A stretch of 64,000 bases of DNA from an uncultured Bacteroidota bacterium (GCA_903847585.1 CAINEC010000048.1:24189-88188), one strand, 5' to 3'. Positions 1 through 13,342 are shown, numbered from the stretch's first letter. The notes: generated from the sequence alone by a model not told the origin. Program-made: numbers and translations.

Positions 1-3000
1 ATTTTCCTTCAATCCTCTTAAGTAATCGATGCTACCACGAATAGCAGCTTCGTTCAATACTTTAGTAGTTTCCTGGAACGATGCAGCAGAGATCCAGCTC
101 TTCGTATGTAATGAAGACTGTGTAATACCTTGCAACAATGTTGATGACGTAGCAGGAATTGCATCACGTGCTTCAACTAAACGCATATCCTTACGCTTTA
201 ATTGAGAGTTCTCATCACGTAAACGACGAAGTGTTAAGATCTGACCAGCCTTCAATGTTGTTGAATCACCTGGATCAGTAACAACTTTCTTATCGATGAT
301 TTGATCATTCTCTTCGAAGAAATCGATCTTGTTTACTGATTCTTTCTCTAAGAAACGAGTATCACCAGCATCATCAATAATTACTTTACGCATCATCTGA
401 CGAACGATTACCTCGAAATGCTTATCATTAATTTTTACCCCTTGAAGACGGTAAACTTCCTGAACTTCATTTACAAGATACTCTTGTACCGCAGTTGGTC
501 CTTTAATCGATAAGATATCGTTTGGAGTAATTGCACCATCTGATAGTGGAGTTCCCGCACGAGTAAAGTCACCATCCTGAACAAGGATATGCTTACTTAA
601 TGGAACTAGATATTTCTTCGCTTCACCGTCACGGGAAGTAACGATGATTTCACGATTACCACGCTTAATTCCACCGTAGCTTACGATACCATCAATCTCA
701 GCAACTACTGCAGGGTTCGACGGATTACGTGCTTCGAATAACTCAGTTACACGAGGAAGACCACCGGTGATATCACCTGTACGACCTAACTGACGAGGAA
801 TCTTAACTAAGATCTCACCTGGCTCGATGCGTGCGCCTTCTTCTACTGTAATATGCGCTCCTACCGGGATGTTATATCCTTTTAAAGCTTCTTTACCACT
901 CATTACTTTGATTACTGGAATCTTCGTTCTGTCACGGCTATCGATGATAATTTTCTCTTGGAAACCTGTTTGCTCATCCGACTCTACTTTGTAAGTAACG
1001 CCTTCTTCGATATGCTCGAATGCAACCTTACCACCGAACTCAGAGATAATCACTGCGTTGAATGGATCCCACTCACAAATCATATCGCCTTTCTTCACTT
1101 TACTACCTTCTTTCACGAATAAGTGAGAACCGTAAGGCAAGTTGAATGATGCTAATACCACTTTCGTGTTTTCGTCAACAATTCTTAATTCACCTGAACG
1201 ACCGATCACTACTTCGAAATCCTGATCAGCATCTTGCTTTCCGTGTTTAATGCTCTTTACTTCTTCAAACTCAACTATACCGTCGAATTTAGCTTCAATC
1301 TTGTTATCAGTAGCACCTTTCGTTGCAACCCCACCGACGTGGAACGTACGAAGTGTTAACTGAGTTCCTGGCTCACCGATTGACTGCGCAGCGATAACAC
1401 CTACAGCCTCTCCTTTCTGAACCATACGTCCTGAAGCAAGATTTCTTCCGTAGCATTTAGAACATACACCTTGCTTAGACTCGCACGTTAATACCGAACG
1501 AATTTCAACTGTTTCAATTGGTGATGATTCAATTAATGCAGCAACATCTTCATTAATTTCTTCTCCTGAAGTAACTAATAATTCTGCAGTTTGAGGATGA
1601 ATAATATCGTGTACAGATACACGTCCTAAAATACGATCATATAAACTTTCTACAATCTCTTCTCCGTTCTTCAACGCTGTCATTGCAAGTCCACGTAATG
1701 TACCGCAATCAGTTTCATTGATGATAACATCCTGAGCAACGTCCACCAAACGACGAGTTAAATAACCCGCATCGGCTGTTTTCAAGGCTGTATCGGCAAG
1801 ACCTTTACGAGCACCGTGAGTAGAGATAAAGTACTCAAGGATAGAAAGACCTTCTTTAAAGTTAGAAAGAATCGGGTTCTCGATGATTTCACCACCAGTT
1901 GATCCAGACTTTGATGGCTTAGCCATCAAACCTCTCATACCACCTAACTGACGAATCTGCTCTTTAGAACCACGCGCTCCAGAATCAAGCATCATGTAAA
2001 CCGCGTTGAATCCTTGCTTGTCATTCGTTAATTGCTTCATCAACGTATCTGTAATACGCGAGTTAGTACGCGTCCAGATATCGATAATTTGGTTATAACG
2101 TTCGTTGTTGGTAATGAATCCCATGTTGTAGTTATTCATTACTTCATCAACTTCAACATTTGCTTTTCCGATTAATTCTTCTTTTTGAGCTGGGATGATT
2201 ACATCATTTAAGTTAAATGATAATCCTCCACGGAATGCCATACGGAATCCTAAATCTTTAATATCATCTAAGAATCTTGATGCTTCAGCAACACCTGTTT
2301 CTTTTAATACTCTTCCGATGATATCACGTAACGACTTCTTCGTTAAAAGTTCGTTGATATAACCTACTTTACGAGGAACAACTTCATTTACTAAAACACG
2401 ACCTACAGTAGTTTCTACAATCTTAGACTCAAGTGTTCCATTCACATTAACGTGAGTTTTTACTTTAATCCAAGCATGTAATTCTACGCGACCTTCGTTG
2501 TAAGCAATGATAACCTCTTCTGAACTATAGAAAGTAATTCCTTCTCCAACAACTTTTAAATCGTCAGTAGATTTCTTTCCTTTCGTCATGTAATAAAGTC
2601 CAAGTACCATGTCCTGAGAAGGTACAGTGATAGGAGCTCCATTAGCAGGGTTAAGGATATTATGAGAAGCAAGCATTAATAATTGCGCTTCTAAAATTGC
2701 AGCATTACCTAATGGTAAATGCACCGCCATCTGGTCACCGTCGAAATCGGCGTTGAAGGCAGAACAAACCAATGGATGTAATTGAATCGCTTTACCCTCG
2801 ATTAACTTAGGTTGGAACGCCTGGATACCTAATCTGTGGAGAGTCGGGGCACGGTTTAACATCACCGGATGTCCTTTCAATACATTTTCTAAGATATCCC
2901 AAACAATCGCATCTTTACGATCAACAATTTTCTTTGCACTCTTTACTGTCTTAACTACACCACGCTCAATCATCTTACGGATAATAAACGGCTTGAATAA

Positions 3001-4167
3001 CTCAGCTGCCATATCCTTCGGAAGACCGCACTCATGTAATTTCATTTCAGGTCCTACAACAATTACCGAACGTGCAGAATAATCAACACGCTTTCCTAAT
3101 AAGTTCTGACGGAAACGACCTTGCTTACCTTTCAATGAATCAGATAATGATTTCAATGCACGGTTTGATTCAGTCTTCACCGCATTTACCTTACGGCTAT
3201 TGTCGAATAATGAGTCAACAGACTCCTGAAGCATACGCTTTTCGTTACGTAAGATTACTTCTGGTGCTTTGATCTCGATTAATCGCTTCAAACGATTGTT
3301 ACGAATGATTACACGACGATATAAATCGTTCAAGTCAGATGTCGCAAAACGACCACCATCCAATGGAACGAGTGGACGTAATTCCGGTGGAATAACTGGA
3401 ACTACCTTTACGATCATCCACTCAGGACGATTTTCGATATGTGTATTTGCCTGACGGAATGCTTCAACAACCTGAAGACGCTTTAGCGCTTCGTTCTTAC
3501 GTTGCTGAGATGTTTCATTATCTGCCTGGTGACGTAAATCAAAACTTTGTTGATCTAAGTCTAAGCGAGATAATAAATCATATAATGCATCCGCACCCAT
3601 TTTAGCGATAAACTTATTTGGGTCGGTATCATCTAAATGATGATTTTCCTTCGGAAGTGAATCCATGTGATTCAAGTATTCTTCTTCCGTTAAGAAATCA
3701 AGATAGTTAACTCCTTCAGCTGCTTTCACACCTGCCTGGATAACAACATATCTTTCATAGTAAATGATTAAATCTAATTTCTTAGTTGGCAATCCCAATA
3801 AATAACCGATTTTATTCGGCAATGAACGGAAATACCAGATATGTGCAACTGGAACTGTAAGACTGATATGTCCCATACGCTCACGACGCACTTTTTTCTC
3901 TGTTACTTCAACACCGCAACGGTCACAAACGATTCCTTTGTAACGGATACGCTTGTATTTTCCGCAATGACATTCCCAGTCCTTTACAGGTCCGAAGATG
4001 CGCTCACAAAACAAACCATCTCTTTCAGGCTTGTATGTTCGGTAGTTGATTGTTTCCGGCTTTAGTACTTCACCACTTGATTGTTCAAGGATGTACTCCG
4101 GACTTGCAAGGCTAATCGTAATTTTAGAGAAGTTACTTTTTAGCTTTTGTTCTTTTTTAACCGCCAT
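1..4167 (-). CDS. rpoC: DNA-directed RNA polymerase subunit beta' (partial, C-terminus beyond left edge)
   Basis: Minus-strand open frame from the edge to ATG at 4167; N-terminus reads [73 protein letters not shown] (zinc-binding region); lies downstream of rpoB. Confidence 0.97.
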   Translation of the reverse strand, partial: MAVKKEQKLKSNFSKITISLASPEYILEQSSGEVLKPETINYRTYKPERDGLFCERIFGPVKDWECHCGKYKRIRYKGIVCDRCGVEVTEKKVRRERMGHISLTVPVAHIWYFRSLPNKIGYLLGLPTKKLDLIIYYERYVVIQAGVKAAEGVNYLDFLTEEEYLNHMDSLPKENHHLDDTDPNKFIAKMGADALYDLLSRLDLDQQSFDLRHQADNETSQQRKNEALKRLQVVEAFRQANTHIENRPEWMIVKVVPVIPPELRPLVPLDGGRFATSDLNDLYRRVIIRNNRLKRLIEIKAPEVILRNEKRMLQESVDSLFDNSRKVNAVKTESNRALKSLSDSLKGKQGRFRQNLLGKRVDYSARSVIVVGPEMKLHECGLPKDMAAELFKPFIIRKMIERGVVKTVKSAKKIVDRKDAIVWDILENVLKGHPVMLNRAPTLHRLGIQAFQPKLIEGKAIQLHPLVCSAFNADFDGDQMAVHLPLGNAAILEAQLLMLASHNILNPANGAPITVPSQDMVLGLYYMTKGKKSTDDLKVVGEGITFYSSEEVIIAYNEGRVELHAWIKVKTHVNVNGTLESKIVETTVGRVLVNEVVPRKVGYINELLTKKSLRDIIGRVLKETGVAEASRFLDDIKDLGFRMAFRGGLSFNLNDVIIPAQKEELIGKANVEVDEVMNNYNMGFITNNERYNQIIDIWTRTNSRITDTLMKQLTNDKQGFNAVYMMLDSGARGSKEQIRQLGGMRGLMAKPSKSGSTGGEIIENPILSNFKEGLSILEYFISTHGARKGLADTALKTADAGYLTRRLVDVAQDVIINETDCGTLRGLAMTALKNGEEIVESLYDRILGRVSVHDIIHPQTAELLVTSGEEINEDVAALIESSPIETVEIRSVLTCESKQGVCSKCYGRNLASGRMVQKGEAVGVIAAQSIGEPGTQLTLRTFHVGGVATKGATDNKIEAKFDGIVEFEEVKSIKHGKQDADQDFEVVIGRSGELRIVDENTKVVLASFNLPYGSHLFVKEGSKVKKGDMICEWDPFNAVIISEFGGKVAFEHIEEGVTYKVESDEQTGFQEKIIIDSRDRTKIPVIKVMSGKEALKGYNIPVGAHITVEEGARIEPGEILVKIPRQLGRTGDITGGLPRVTELFEARNPSNPAVVAEIDGIVSYGGIKRGNREIIVTSRDGEAKKYLVPLSKHILVQDGDFTRAGTPLSDGAITPNDILSIKGPTAVQEYLVNEVQEVYRLQGVKINDKHFEVIVRQMMRKVIIDDAGDTRFLEKESVNKIDFFEENDQIIDKKVVTDPGDSTTLKAGQILTLRRLRDENSQLKRKDMRLVEARDAIPATSSTLLQGITQSSLHTKSWISAASFQETTKVLNEAAIRGSIDYLRGLKEN

Positions 4168-4234
4168 GTATTTTTTTCGGTAAGACGTTATCGTTAGTTT
4201 AAGAGATACTTATTTTAGTTATTCGACTTGATGA

Positions 4235-7200
4235 TTAATCAAGAGATACTTTCAGACATAATCCACGTAATTCGTGTAACAATACGTTGAACGACTCAGG
4301 AATTCCTGGTTGTAACATATTCTCACCTTTCACGATTGATTCGTAAGCTTTCGCACGACCCATTACGTCATCAGATTTCACAGTCAATAATTCCTGAAGG
4401 ATGTTTGCAGCACCGAATGCTTCGATAGCCCAAACCTCCATCTCACCAAAACGCTGACCTCCGAACTGTGCTTTACCACCAAGAGGTTGCTGCGTAATTA
4501 ATGAGTAAGGTCCGATTGAACGAGCATGCATCTTATCATCAACCATGTGACCTAATTTCAACATGTAGATAATACCTACTGTTGCTGGCTGATGGAAACG
4601 CTCTCCAGTACCACCATCAAATAAGTAAGTAGAACCGAATTTAGGTAAACCTGCCTTCGTAATCCATGAATCGATTTCTTCGATTGTAGCACCGTCGAAG
4701 ATTGGAGTTGCGAACTTCACACCCAACTTCTGACCTGCTAATGCAAGTACCGTTTCATAAATCTGTCCAAGGTTCATACGTGATGGTACCCCTAACGGAT
4801 TAAGTACGATATCTACTGGCGTTCCATCTTCTAGGTAAGGCATATCTTCATCACGAACGATTCTCGCAACGATACCCTTATTACCATGTCGACCTGCCAT
4901 CTTATCACCCACTTTCAACTTACGCTTCTTCGCGATATAAACCTTCGCTAATTGCATAATTCCCGTTGGTAATTCATCTCCGATTTGAATCTGGAATTTC
5001 TTACGCTTGATTGCAGCAAGTACTTCGTTTACTTTAACGATATAATTCGTCAATAAACGAGTAATCATATCATTCTTTTCTTTGTCTGTTGTCCACTTTG
5101 TTGGATTGATATTCATGTAATCAATATCAATTAACATTTTTTGTGTGAACTTAGATCCTTTAGGAATGATTACTTCTTTAAATGCATTTACAACACCTTG
5201 AGAAGTTTTTCCGCTAACAAGTTCAAATAACTTATCGATTAATTTTACTTTAACATCTGCTAATTCTTTGTCTTGTTCAGCATCTAAACGAGCAATGATG
5301 TTTTTCTCTTCATCTCTTGCACGCTTATCTTTCACAGCGCGAGAGAATAATTTTTTATCGATAACAACTCCTTTTACAGAAGGTGGAACTTTCAATGAAG
5401 CATCCTTTACATCACCTGCTTTGTCACCAAAGATGGCACGTAATAATTTCTCTTCTGGAGAAGGATCTGTTTCTCCCTTAGGAGTGATTTTACCAATTAA
5501 GATATCACCTTCGATAACTTCAGCACCTACGCGAATCAAACCATTCTCATCTAATTCACGAGTAGCTTCTTCACTAACGTTAGGGATATCCGCAGTAAGC
5601 TCTTCTAATCCGCGTTTTGTATCACGAACCTCTAAGCTATACTCATCAATATGTAATGATGTGAAAATATCTTCACGTACTACACGCTCAGAAATTACAA
5701 TCGCATCCTCGAAGTTATAACCTTTCCAAGGCATGAACGCCACTGTCATGTTACGTCCTAATGCTAACTCACCACCTTGCGTTGCATAACCTTCGCAAAG
5801 TACCTGACCTGCCTTAACCTTATCACCTTTCTTAACGATTGGCTTTAAGTTAATACACGTATTTTGGTTTGTCTTCTGGAATTTAGTTAATCGGTAAACT
5901 TTTAAATCATCGTCGAAGCTTACTAATTTCTCATCATTTGTTCTTACACAACGGATGTGAATTTCGTTCGCATCAACATACTCAACAGTACCTGAATAAT
6001 CAGCATTGATTAACACGCGAGAATCACGCACTACGTGTCCTTCAAGACCAGTTCCTACAATAGGAGCTTGTGGACGTAATAATGGAACTGCCTGGCGCTG
6101 CATGTTCGACCCCATCAAGGCACGGTTCGCATCATCATGCTCCAAGAAAGGAATTAATGATGCCGCAATTGATGCAATCTGGTTTGGAGCAACGTCAACC
6201 AAGTGAATATCTTTCGGATCAACGATTGGGAAATCGCCTTCGAAACGAGCCTTCACTTTTTGATCAGCGAATACTCCTTTTTCATCCACATCAGCATTTG
6301 CCTGGGCAATTACTTTAGTATCTTCCTCTTCAGCTGTTAAATAAATAGGCGCTGTTTGAATATCAATTTTTCCGTCTGTTACCGTACGATAAGGAGTTGA
6401 AATAAATCCTAGTTGATTAATCTTTGCGTAAACACACAACGAAGAAATCAAACCGATATTCGGTCCTTCAGGAGTCTCAATCGTACATAAACGTCCGTAG
6501 TGAGTATAGTGAACGTCACGAACCTCGAAACCTGCACGCTCACGACTTAAACCACCGGGTCCAAGGGCTGATAAACGACGCTTATGAGTAATTTCAGCTA
6601 ATGGATTAGTTTGATCCATGAACTGACTTAACTGATTAGTTCCGAAGAAAGAGTTAATTACACTTGATAATGTTTTTGCATTAATCAAATCAGCAGGAGT
6701 AAATACTTCGTTATCGCGAACATTCATACGCTCACGGATAGTACGCGCCATACGCGCTAAACCTACACCGAATTGAGAATACAACTGCTCACCGACTGTT
6801 CTTACACGACGGTTACTCAAGTGATCGATATCATCAACGATTGCTTTCGCATTAATTAATTCAATTAAGAATTTAATGATCTGGATGATATCTTCTTTAG
6901 TTAAGACCTTCGTATCTTCATCGATATTCAGTCTTAATTTGCGGTTCATTCTATAACGACCTACTTCTCCTAAATCATAACGCTTATCAGAGAAGAATAA
7001 TTTGTCGATGATACCACGTGCTGTTTCTTCATCTGGTGGCTCTGCATTTCTTAATTGACGATAGATATGCTCTACCGCTTCCTTTTCAGAGTTAGATGTA
7101 TCTTTTTGAAGTGTATTGTAGATGATAGCGTAATCATTCGTGTTTGCATCTTCTTTATGCAAAATCACTGATTTAACACCAGCATCAACAATCATATCGA

Positions 7201-8065
7201 TATGTTCATCTTCAAGAATAGTTTCACGCTCCAAAATAACTTCGTTACGCTCGATAGATACTACTTCACCAGTATCCTCATCTACGAAGTCTTCTAACCA
7301 GCTTCTTAAAACTCTCGCTGCTAGTCGGCGACCTACTACTTTCTTTAAACCTGCTTTACTAACTTTTACTTCGTCAGCTAAACCGAAAATCTCAAGGATA
7401 TCCTTATCCGTTTGATAACCGATTGCACGAAGTAATGTTGTTACAGGGAATTTTTTCTTACGATCGATGTACGCATACATGACACTGTTGATGTCTGTTG
7501 CGAACTCAATCCATGATCCTTTAAAAGGAATTACACGAGCAGAGTATAATTTGGTTCCATTCGCGTGGCGACTTTGACCAAAGAATACACCTGGAGAACG
7601 ATGAAGCTGAGATACAACAACACGCTCTGCACCATTCACCACAAAAGTACCTTTTGGAGTCATATATGGGATAGTTCCCAAGTATACATCCTGTACAATT
7701 GTTTCAAAATCCTCGTGCTCAGGATCTGTACAATAAAGTTTAAGTTTTGCCTTAAGAGGAACGCTATACGTTAAACCTCTTTCGATACACTCCTCAAGCG
7801 AATAACGAGGAGGATCTACGAAATAATCCAAGAATTCAAGAACGAAATTGTTTCTTGAATCGGTAATTGGAAAATTCTCGCTGAAAACTTTATAAAGCCC
7901 TTCTTGGGTTCTGTTATCAGCTGTTGTTTCTAATTGAAAGAAATCTTTAAAAGACTTCAATTGTATTTCGAGAAAATCCGGATAATCAATCGGGTTTTTG
8001 CTCTTACTGAAATTGATACGGTTGGCTGCCGTCTTCTCTGATGTGAGACTGTTTAGGGTAGTCAA
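4235..8065 (-). CDS. rpoB: DNA-directed RNA polymerase subunit beta
   Basis: 1276 aa; [47 protein letters not shown] rifampicin region and KPGAGMHGNKG-like C-terminus. Confidence 0.99.
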   Translation of the reverse strand: MTTLNSLTSEKTAANRINFSKSKNPIDYPDFLEIQLKSFKDFFQLETTADNRTQEGLYKVFSENFPITDSRNNFVLEFLDYFVDPPRYSLEECIERGLTYSVPLKAKLKLYCTDPEHEDFETIVQDVYLGTIPYMTPKGTFVVNGAERVVVSQLHRSPGVFFGQSRHANGTKLYSARVIPFKGSWIEFATDINSVMYAYIDRKKKFPVTTLLRAIGYQTDKDILEIFGLADEVKVSKAGLKKVVGRRLAARVLRSWLEDFVDEDTGEVVSIERNEVILERETILEDEHIDMIVDAGVKSVILHKEDANTNDYAIIYNTLQKDTSNSEKEAVEHIYRQLRNAEPPDEETARGIIDKLFFSDKRYDLGEVGRYRMNRKLRLNIDEDTKVLTKEDIIQIIKFLIELINAKAIVDDIDHLSNRRVRTVGEQLYSQFGVGLARMARTIRERMNVRDNEVFTPADLINAKTLSSVINSFFGTNQLSQFMDQTNPLAEITHKRRLSALGPGGLSRERAGFEVRDVHYTHYGRLCTIETPEGPNIGLISSLCVYAKINQLGFISTPYRTVTDGKIDIQTAPIYLTAEEEDTKVIAQANADVDEKGVFADQKVKARFEGDFPIVDPKDIHLVDVAPNQIASIAASLIPFLEHDDANRALMGSNMQRQAVPLLRPQAPIVGTGLEGHVVRDSRVLINADYSGTVEYVDANEIHIRCVRTNDEKLVSFDDDLKVYRLTKFQKTNQNTCINLKPIVKKGDKVKAGQVLCEGYATQGGELALGRNMTVAFMPWKGYNFEDAIVISERVVREDIFTSLHIDEYSLEVRDTKRGLEELTADIPNVSEEATRELDENGLIRVGAEVIEGDILIGKITPKGETDPSPEEKLLRAIFGDKAGDVKDASLKVPPSVKGVVIDKKLFSRAVKDKRARDEEKNIIARLDAEQDKELADVKVKLIDKLFELVSGKTSQGVVNAFKEVIIPKGSKFTQKMLIDIDYMNINPTKWTTDKEKNDMITRLLTNYIVKVNEVLAAIKRKKFQIQIGDELPTGIMQLAKVYIAKKRKLKVGDKMAGRHGNKGIVARIVRDEDMPYLEDGTPVDIVLNPLGVPSRMNLGQIYETVLALAGQKLGVKFATPIFDGATIEEIDSWITKAGLPKFGSTYLFDGGTGERFHQPATVGIIYMLKLGHMVDDKMHARSIGPYSLITQQPLGGKAQFGGQRFGEMEVWAIEAFGAANILQELLTVKSDDVMGRAKAYESIVKGENMLQPGIPESFNVLLHELRGLCLKVSLD

Positions 8066-8138
8066 TTGGAAGGAGTTTTAATGTTAAATTATAACAACCG
8101 TTCGGAATAAGCGGTATTCAGCTTATAAAATGATAAAA

Positions 8139-8167
8139 ACCTGCACTACCGGTTTAGTAGCGCAGGT
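8139..8167 (-). terminator. Terminator/attenuator-like hairpin between rplL and rpoB
   Basis: Minus strand: ACCTGCGCTAC TAAACCG GTAGTGCAGGT followed by TTTT; 11-bp stem with one mismatch. Confidence 0.6.
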
Positions 8168-8189
8168 CTGTTAATTACTTGAATTTCAA

Positions 8190-8564
8190 TTACTTGATTT
8201 CAACTTCTGCACCCGCCTCAGTTAACTGAGTCTTTAATGCATTAGCCTCATCTTTAGAAACACCTTCTTTTAATGGTTTTGGTGCTCCATCAACTAAATC
8301 TTTAGCTTCTTTCAAGCCTAAGCCAGTTAAGTCTTTTACTAACTTAACGATAGCTAATTTATTTGCACCAGCATTCTTAAGAATTACATCGAAAGATGTT
8401 TGCTCTTCAGCTGCTGCTGCGCCACCTGCTGCAGGTGCTGCTACTGCTACTGCTGCTGCTGCTGGCTCAATGCCATACTCATCTTTAAGAATTTGAGCTA
8501 GTTCTTGAACTTCTTTTACAGTAAGGTTAACTAACTGTTCAGCGAATGATTTCAAATCTGCCAT
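8190..8564 (-). CDS. rplL: 50S ribosomal protein L7/L12
   Basis: 124 aa with Ala-rich hinge and C-terminal [49 protein letters not shown]. Confidence 0.99.
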   Translation of the reverse strand: MADLKSFAEQLVNLTVKEVQELAQILKDEYGIEPAAAAVAVAAPAAGGAAAAEEQTSFDVILKNAGANKLAIVKLVKDLTGLGLKEAKDLVDGAPKPLKEGVSKDEANALKTQLTEAGAEVEIK

Positions 8565-8631
8565 TTTGTTTATTTTTTTTAAGGATTTTTAATAATTAAT
8601 TGATTTTGTTTTTTGAAGTTTTAAGCGGCGA

Positions 8632-9153
8632 TTAGGCAGCACGTTCTTCCAACGTTTTGAGGATGCCAGCAATTTTGCCTCCTTGACCTGTAAGGCCAGA
8701 GATAACAGATTGTGCAGGTGATTGAAGTAATCCAACGATATCTCCGATAAGTTCGTTCTTTGTTTTTAATGCAGCTAATAAGTCTAACTGATTATCACCA
8801 ACGAATATTCCTCCATCGATAGAAGCGGCCTTCAATACAGGGCGATCACTCTCCTTGCGAAAGTCTTTGATCAACTTAGCTGGAACATTAGGTACTTCAG
8901 CAACCATAATGGCTGATGATCCTTTCATTGCAGGAATCATTTCACTGAAATCTCCTTCAATACGTTCTAAAGCTTTTTTAATCAGAGAATTCTTCGCAAC
9001 TTTCAATTGCACTTGTCTGTTGAAGCACAAACGACGCAACTTACTTGTCTTTTCTGAATTCAGCGTACCGATATCAGCAATGTAGAAGCTTCCTGTACTT
9101 GACAGCGCTACTACTAGCTCATCGATAATCTGGTTTTTTTCTTCTCTGGTCAT
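8632..9153 (-). CDS. rplJ: 50S ribosomal protein L10
   Basis: MTREEKNQIIDELVVALSSTGSFYIADIGTLN...; synteny between rplA and rplL. Confidence 0.98.
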   Translation of the reverse strand: MTREEKNQIIDELVVALSSTGSFYIADIGTLNSEKTSKLRRLCFNRQVQLKVAKNSLIKKALERIEGDFSEMIPAMKGSSAIMVAEVPNVPAKLIKDFRKESDRPVLKAASIDGGIFVGDNQLDLLAALKTKNELIGDIVGLLQSPAQSVISGLTGQGGKIAGILKTLEERAA

Positions 9154-9188
9154 TTGACGTTACGAATTAATGTTTTGAATTGGAATTT

Positions 9189-9878
9189 TTAAATCGATTT
9201 TGGTTCGATTGCAATTCCCGGACTCATTGTACTGCTCATAGAAATACTTTTCATGTATGTACCTTTAGCAGCTGATGGTTTTAACTTTACAATTGTAGAT
9301 AATAACTCATGAGCATTATCGGATAGCTTTTGAGCATCGAATGATACTTTACCGATTGACGCGTGGATAATACCACTCTTGTCAACCTTGAAGTCTATCT
9401 TACCCGCTTTAACTTCTGCCACAGCCTTACCAATGTCATTGGTTACTGTTCCTGTTTTAGGATTCGGCATCAAGTTACGCGGTCCCAGGATTTTACCCAA
9501 TTTACCAACTTTCGCCATTACACTAGGCATAGTGATGATGATATCAACATCTGTCCATCCGCCTTCAATCTTTTGAATGAAATCATCCAATCCAACATGT
9601 TCAGCACCGGCATCTTTTGCCTCTTGCTCTTTGTCGGGCGTACATAATACCAACACACGAACTGTTTTACCAGTACCATGCGGAAGTGTCACGATACCAC
9701 GAACCATTTGATTCGCTTTACGTGGATCAACTCCAAGGCGTACGCTAAGATCTACAGAAGCATCAAACTTAGTATAAGATATTTCTTTTACTAATTTAGA
9801 AGCCTCTTGCAAAGTGTAAGCTTTATTAGCATCTACTTTTGCATAAGCCACCTTCTGGTTCTTAGTTAACTTAGCCAT
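9189..9878 (-). CDS. rplA: 50S ribosomal protein L1
   Basis: 229 aa; [22 protein letters not shown] motif. Confidence 0.99.
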   Translation of the reverse strand: MAKLTKNQKVAYAKVDANKAYTLQEASKLVKEISYTKFDASVDLSVRLGVDPRKANQMVRGIVTLPHGTGKTVRVLVLCTPDKEQEAKDAGAEHVGLDDFIQKIEGGWTDVDIIITMPSVMAKVGKLGKILGPRNLMPNPKTGTVTNDIGKAVAEVKAGKIDFKVDKSGIIHASIGKVSFDAQKLSDNAHELLSTIVKLKPSAAKGTYMKSISMSSTMSPGIAIEPKSI

Positions 9879-9957
9879 TTTAATTTTTGTTTTTGTTTAA
9901 TTTGAGTATCGATCACGGGAAGCAGCAAGCGATAACGATACTACATAGGGTTTATAA

Positions 9958-10401
9958 TTACTCAGCCCAAGGAGCCGTTCCTGTTACATTGATACCAGCA
10001 CTACGAGCTGTTCCTGCTACCATTTTCATAGCAGACTCAACAGTAAAACAATTCATGTCTACCATTTTCGCTTCAGCAATCGCACGTACTTGTTCCCATG
10101 ATACAGAACCAACTTTCTTTCTGTTGGACTCAGCAGAACCTTTCTGAATTTTTGCAGCCTCCATCAATTGAATGAATACCGGAGGAGTTTTGATGATAAA
10201 GTCGAACGACTTATCAGTATAAACTGTAATAATAACTGGTAAAACCTGACCTGCTTTATCCTGAGTTCTTGCATTGAATTGCTTACAGAACTCCATAATG
10301 TTCACCCCTTTCGCTCCTAATGCAGGACCGATTGGAGGTGCTGGATTGGCAGCGCCACCTTTTACTTGTAATTTAATCAGTGCACCTATTTCCTTTGCCA
10401 T
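9958..10401 (-). CDS. rplK: 50S ribosomal protein L11
   Basis: 147 aa; [34 protein letters not shown]. Confidence 0.99.
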   Translation of the reverse strand: MAKEIGALIKLQVKGGAANPAPPIGPALGAKGVNIMEFCKQFNARTQDKAGQVLPVIITVYTDKSFDFIIKTPPVFIQLMEAAKIQKGSAESNRKKVGSVSWEQVRAIAEAKMVDMNCFTVESAMKMVAGTARSAGINVTGTAPWAE

Positions 10402-10485
10402 TTTATTTTAGTGTTTGTATTTACTCTGATGGAGAATCCTGTTCTTGAAATGTGGAAGCATCAACCAAGACAGGCACCAAAGTGA

Positions 10486-11037
10486 TTATGATTCTTTTTC
10501 TACCTGAACGTAGTTTAACTCCAATGGAGTCTTACGTCCAAAAATTTTAACCATTACTTTTAATTTCTTTTTCTCTTCATTCACCTCCTCAATAATTCCT
10601 GAGAAGCTATTGAATGGACCATCTGTTACCTTCACAGTTTCACCTACAACGTAAGGAACATTGATTACCTCTTCACTATCTGCCAGCTCATCAACCTTTC
10701 CTAAAATTCTATTCACCTCAGAAATACGCAATGGAGCTGGGGCTTCGCCCTTTGCACCTAAAAATCCAATTACACCTGTTGTGTTTTGAATCACGTGAGG
10801 AACTTCCCCCAAAAGATTCGCTTCAATCAAAATATAACCAGGATAAAAACTTCTCTCCTTGCTTACTTTTTTACCATCTTTAATCTGATAATATTTCTCC
10901 ATCGGAATTAACACCTGAGAAACATAGTCAGATAATCCTGCACGAACGATTTCAGATTCAAGGTATTGTTTTACCTTTTTTTCCTGACCGCTAATTGCTC
11001 GGATCACATACCATTTTTTGCCTGTAGAATCTGACAT
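10486..11037 (-). CDS. nusG: Transcription termination/antitermination protein NusG
   Basis: KKWYVIRAISGQEKKVKQYLE NGN domain; GETVKVTDGPFNSFSGIIEEVNEEKKKLKVMVKIFGRKTPLELNYVQVEK KOW domain. Confidence 0.98.
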   Translation of the reverse strand: MSDSTGKKWYVIRAISGQEKKVKQYLESEIVRAGLSDYVSQVLIPMEKYYQIKDGKKVSKERSFYPGYILIEANLLGEVPHVIQNTTGVIGFLGAKGEAPAPLRISEVNRILGKVDELADSEEVINVPYVVGETVKVTDGPFNSFSGIIEEVNEEKKKLKVMVKIFGRKTPLELNYVQVEKES

Positions 11038-11042
11038 TGCAA

Positions 11043-11237
11043 TTAAGAAAACAAGTTATAAATTAAATTCAACGACCCTTGGAAAATCATGTCAATTAAA
11101 AAAACGACTACTCCAAACAACAATGTGGCTATTAAAACCACTATCGAACTGCTTTGCAATTCTGACCAAGTTGGCCACGATACTTTATTCATCAGCTCAT
11201 TATATGATTCACTGATATAAGCGCTTATTTTTTGCAT
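11043..11237 (-). CDS. secE: Preprotein translocase subunit SecE
   Basis: 64 aa; YNELMNKVSWPTWSELQSSSIVVLIATLLFGVVVFLID; position between nusG and tRNA-Trp. Confidence 0.95.
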   Translation of the reverse strand: MQKISAYISESYNELMNKVSWPTWSELQSSSIVVLIATLLFGVVVFLIDMIFQGSLNLIYNLFS

Positions 11238-11266
11238 AACTATGTCGTTTTTATTTTCCCTTTAAG

Positions 11267-11339
11267 CACGGGTGGAGAGACTCGAACTCCCAGCCAACGG
11301 TTTTGGAGACCGCTACTCTACCAATTGAGCTACACCCGT
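11267..11339 (-). tRNA. tRNA-Trp (CCA)
   Basis: Minus strand ACGGGTGTAGCTCAATTGGTAGAGTAGCGGTCTCCAAAACCGTTGGCTGGGAGTTCGAGTCTCTCCACCCGTG folds as a cloverleaf with CCA anticodon. Confidence 0.96.
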
Positions 11340-11449
11340 AAATTATTAAATGTGGCTTTTACAAAACTGCATTTTAACGCAATTTTATTTTGTTTTTATC
11401 CGACAAATTCATTAAATTCCGCCGAAAAAAACACCACCTTTTTAAATAG

Positions 11450-11478
11450 GTATGTCCCGACAAACTGTCGGGACATAC
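11450..11478. terminator. Perfect 13-bp hairpin downstream of tuf (possible terminator, or member of a dispersed palindrome family)
   Basis: GTATGTCCCGACA AAC TGTCGGGACATAC; no immediate T-run, but a T7 tract lies further downstream on the minus strand. Confidence 0.55.
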
Positions 11479-11500
11479 TATCTATATTACTTTGTAATAA

Positions 11501-12688
11501 TTAAGCGATGATTTCAGTAACCTGACCAGCACCTACTGTACGTCCACCCTCACGGATAGCGAAACGTAGACCTTTGTCCATAGCAACCGGTTGAATTAAT
11601 TCAACTGTGATTGTTACGTTATCACCAGGCATAACCATTTCACGTCCTTCAGGTAAAGTAATCTCTCCTGTTACGTCTGTTGTACGTAAGTAGAACTGAG
11701 GACGATATTTTTGATGGAATGGAGTGTGACGTCCACCTTCTTCTTTCTTCAATACATAAATCTCAGCTTTGAATTTTGTATGAGGAGTGATTGAACCAGG
11801 CTTCGCGATTACCATACCACGACGGATATCAGTCTTCTCAATACCACGTAATAATAAACCTACGTTATCACCTGCTTCTCCACGATCAAGGATCTTACGG
11901 AACATCTCAACACCTGTACAAGTTGAAGTTAACTTCTCAGGTTGCATACCGATGATTTCAACTGGATCATTTGAGTTGATTACTCCACGCTCAATACGTC
12001 CTGTTGCTACAGTTCCACGACCTGTGATTGAGAACACGTCCTCAACTGGCATAAGGAAAGGTAGATCAACTTGACGAGGAGGAATTGGAATATATGTATC
12101 AACTGACTCCATTAATTCAAGAATCTTAGGCATCCAAGTAGCATCTAGGTTTAATCCACCTAATGCAGATCCACGGATGATTGGAGTGTTGTCACCATCA
12201 TACTCATAGAATGATAATAACTCACGAATTTCCATTTCTACAAGGTCTAACAATTCTGGATCATCAACCATGTCAACTTTATTCATGAAAACAACAATTT
12301 TAGGTACACCTACCTGGCGAGCTAAAAGGATGTGCTCACGAGTCTGAGGCATAGGACCATCAGTCGCAGCAACTACTAGAATAGCGCCGTCCATTTGAGC
12401 AGCACCAGTAACCATGTTCTTCACATAATCCGCGTGACCTGGACAGTCAACGTGAGCATAGTGACGATTACCAGTTTGGTACTCAACGTGTGCCGTGTTA
12501 ATTGTGATACCACGCTCTTTCTCTTCAGGAGCGTTATCGATAGAGGCGAAATCCCTCTTCTCTGCAAGACCTGATTGAGCAAGTACGTTGGTAATTGCAG
12601 CTGTCAGAGTGGTCTTACCGTGGTCTACGTGACCGATCGTTCCGATGTTTACGTGCGGTTTGGAGCGATCAAATTTCTCTTTTGCCAT
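11501..12688 (-). CDS. tuf: Elongation factor Tu
   Basis: 395 aa; [33 protein letters not shown]... Confidence 0.99.
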   Translation of the reverse strand: MAKEKFDRSKPHVNIGTIGHVDHGKTTLTAAITNVLAQSGLAEKRDFASIDNAPEEKERGITINTAHVEYQTGNRHYAHVDCPGHADYVKNMVTGAAQMDGAILVVAATDGPMPQTREHILLARQVGVPKIVVFMNKVDMVDDPELLDLVEMEIRELLSFYEYDGDNTPIIRGSALGGLNLDATWMPKILELMESVDTYIPIPPRQVDLPFLMPVEDVFSITGRGTVATGRIERGVINSNDPVEIIGMQPEKLTSTCTGVEMFRKILDRGEAGDNVGLLLRGIEKTDIRRGMVIAKPGSITPHTKFKAEIYVLKKEEGGRHTPFHQKYRPQFYLRTTDVTGEITLPEGREMVMPGDNVTITVELIQPVAMDKGLRFAIREGGRTVGAGQVTEIIA

Positions 12689-12747
12689 TTTATTAAAGTT
12701 GTTTTTGTTTAAATATTATTATTAATAGTGTTATTTCAATTTACTGC

Positions 12748-12823
12748 TGGAGCCAATGACCAGGATCGAACTGGTGACCTCATCCTTACCATGGATGTGC
12801 TCTACCGACTGAGCTACATTGGC
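12748..12823 (-). tRNA. tRNA-Thr (GGT), 3' CCA encoded
   Basis: Minus strand GCCAATGTAGCTCAGTCGGTAGAGCACATCCATGGTAAGGATGAGGTCACCAGTTCGATCCTGGTCATTGGCTCCA. Confidence 0.95.
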
Positions 12824-12901
12824 ATGATACACTTGGTACACCACAAAGCACAATCGCAGACAAACCCTGCTACCATCTCCCTCACCAATCATTTGACTTT
12901 G

Positions 12902-12974
12902 AGCGGAAGACCGGGCTCGAACCGGCCACCCTCAGCTTGGAAGGCTGATGCTCTACCAAATGAGCTACTTCCGC
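12902..12974 (-). tRNA. tRNA-Gly (TCC)
   Basis: Minus strand GCGGAAGTAGCTCATTTGGTAGAGCATCAGCCTTCCAAGCTGAGGGTGGCCGGTTCGAGCCCGGTCTTCCGCT. Confidence 0.95.
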
Positions 12975-13079
12975 TAATTAAATAAATGCACCTAAGTGCA
13001 TCCTCATTCAAAGATCGAAGGCAAGTCACCTTGCCATGTTTTTCATTCATTGCCTATCTTATCAAGATAGTATTAATTG

Positions 13080-13162
13080 TGGGGAGAACAGGATTCGAAC
13101 CTGTGAAGACATAAGTCAACAGATTTACAGTCTGTCCTCGTTGGCCGCTTGAGTATCTCCCC
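13080..13162 (-). tRNA. tRNA-Tyr (GTA)
   Basis: Minus strand GGGGAGATACTCAAGCGGCCAACGAGGACAGACTGTAAATCTGTTGACTTATGTCTTCACAGGTTCGAATCCTGTTCTCCCCA, with long variable arm. Confidence 0.95.
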
Positions 13163-13265
13163 TAAGCCTTTCTTTTCGGTTTTTACCGAAGTTTACAAAC
13201 GGATTCAAGGACAGTCACTATTTCCACACACACAATTTCTCTCTACGTCTTAAATCTATGGCAAT

Positions 13266-13342
13266 TGGAGCCGATGGAGGGATTCGAACCCCCGACCTAC
13301 TGATTACAAATCAGTAGCTCTGACCAACTGAGCTACATCGGC
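13266..13342 (-). tRNA. tRNA-Thr (TGT), 3' CCA encoded
   Basis: Minus strand GCCGATGTAGCTCAGTTGGTCAGAGCTACTGATTTGTAATCAGTAGGTCGGGGGTTCGAATCCCTCCATCGGCTCCA. Confidence 0.95.

Noticed and set aside
5268-5720. 150-aa plus-strand ORF inside rpoB
   Set aside because: Antisense to a highly conserved gene, with no family signature; a by-product of rpoB codon usage. The same applies to other plus-strand ORFs between 3072 and 12074.
11232-11504. 90-aa plus-strand ORF containing GGETRTPSQRFWRPLLYQLSY
   Set aside because: Antisense translation of tRNA-Trp and the adjacent spacer.
12728-12985. 85-aa plus-strand ORF (MLFQFTAGANDQDRTGDLILTMDV...)
   Set aside because: It is the reverse complement of the tRNA-Thr and tRNA-Gly genes; DQDRTGD-type peptides are typical mistranslations of tRNA.
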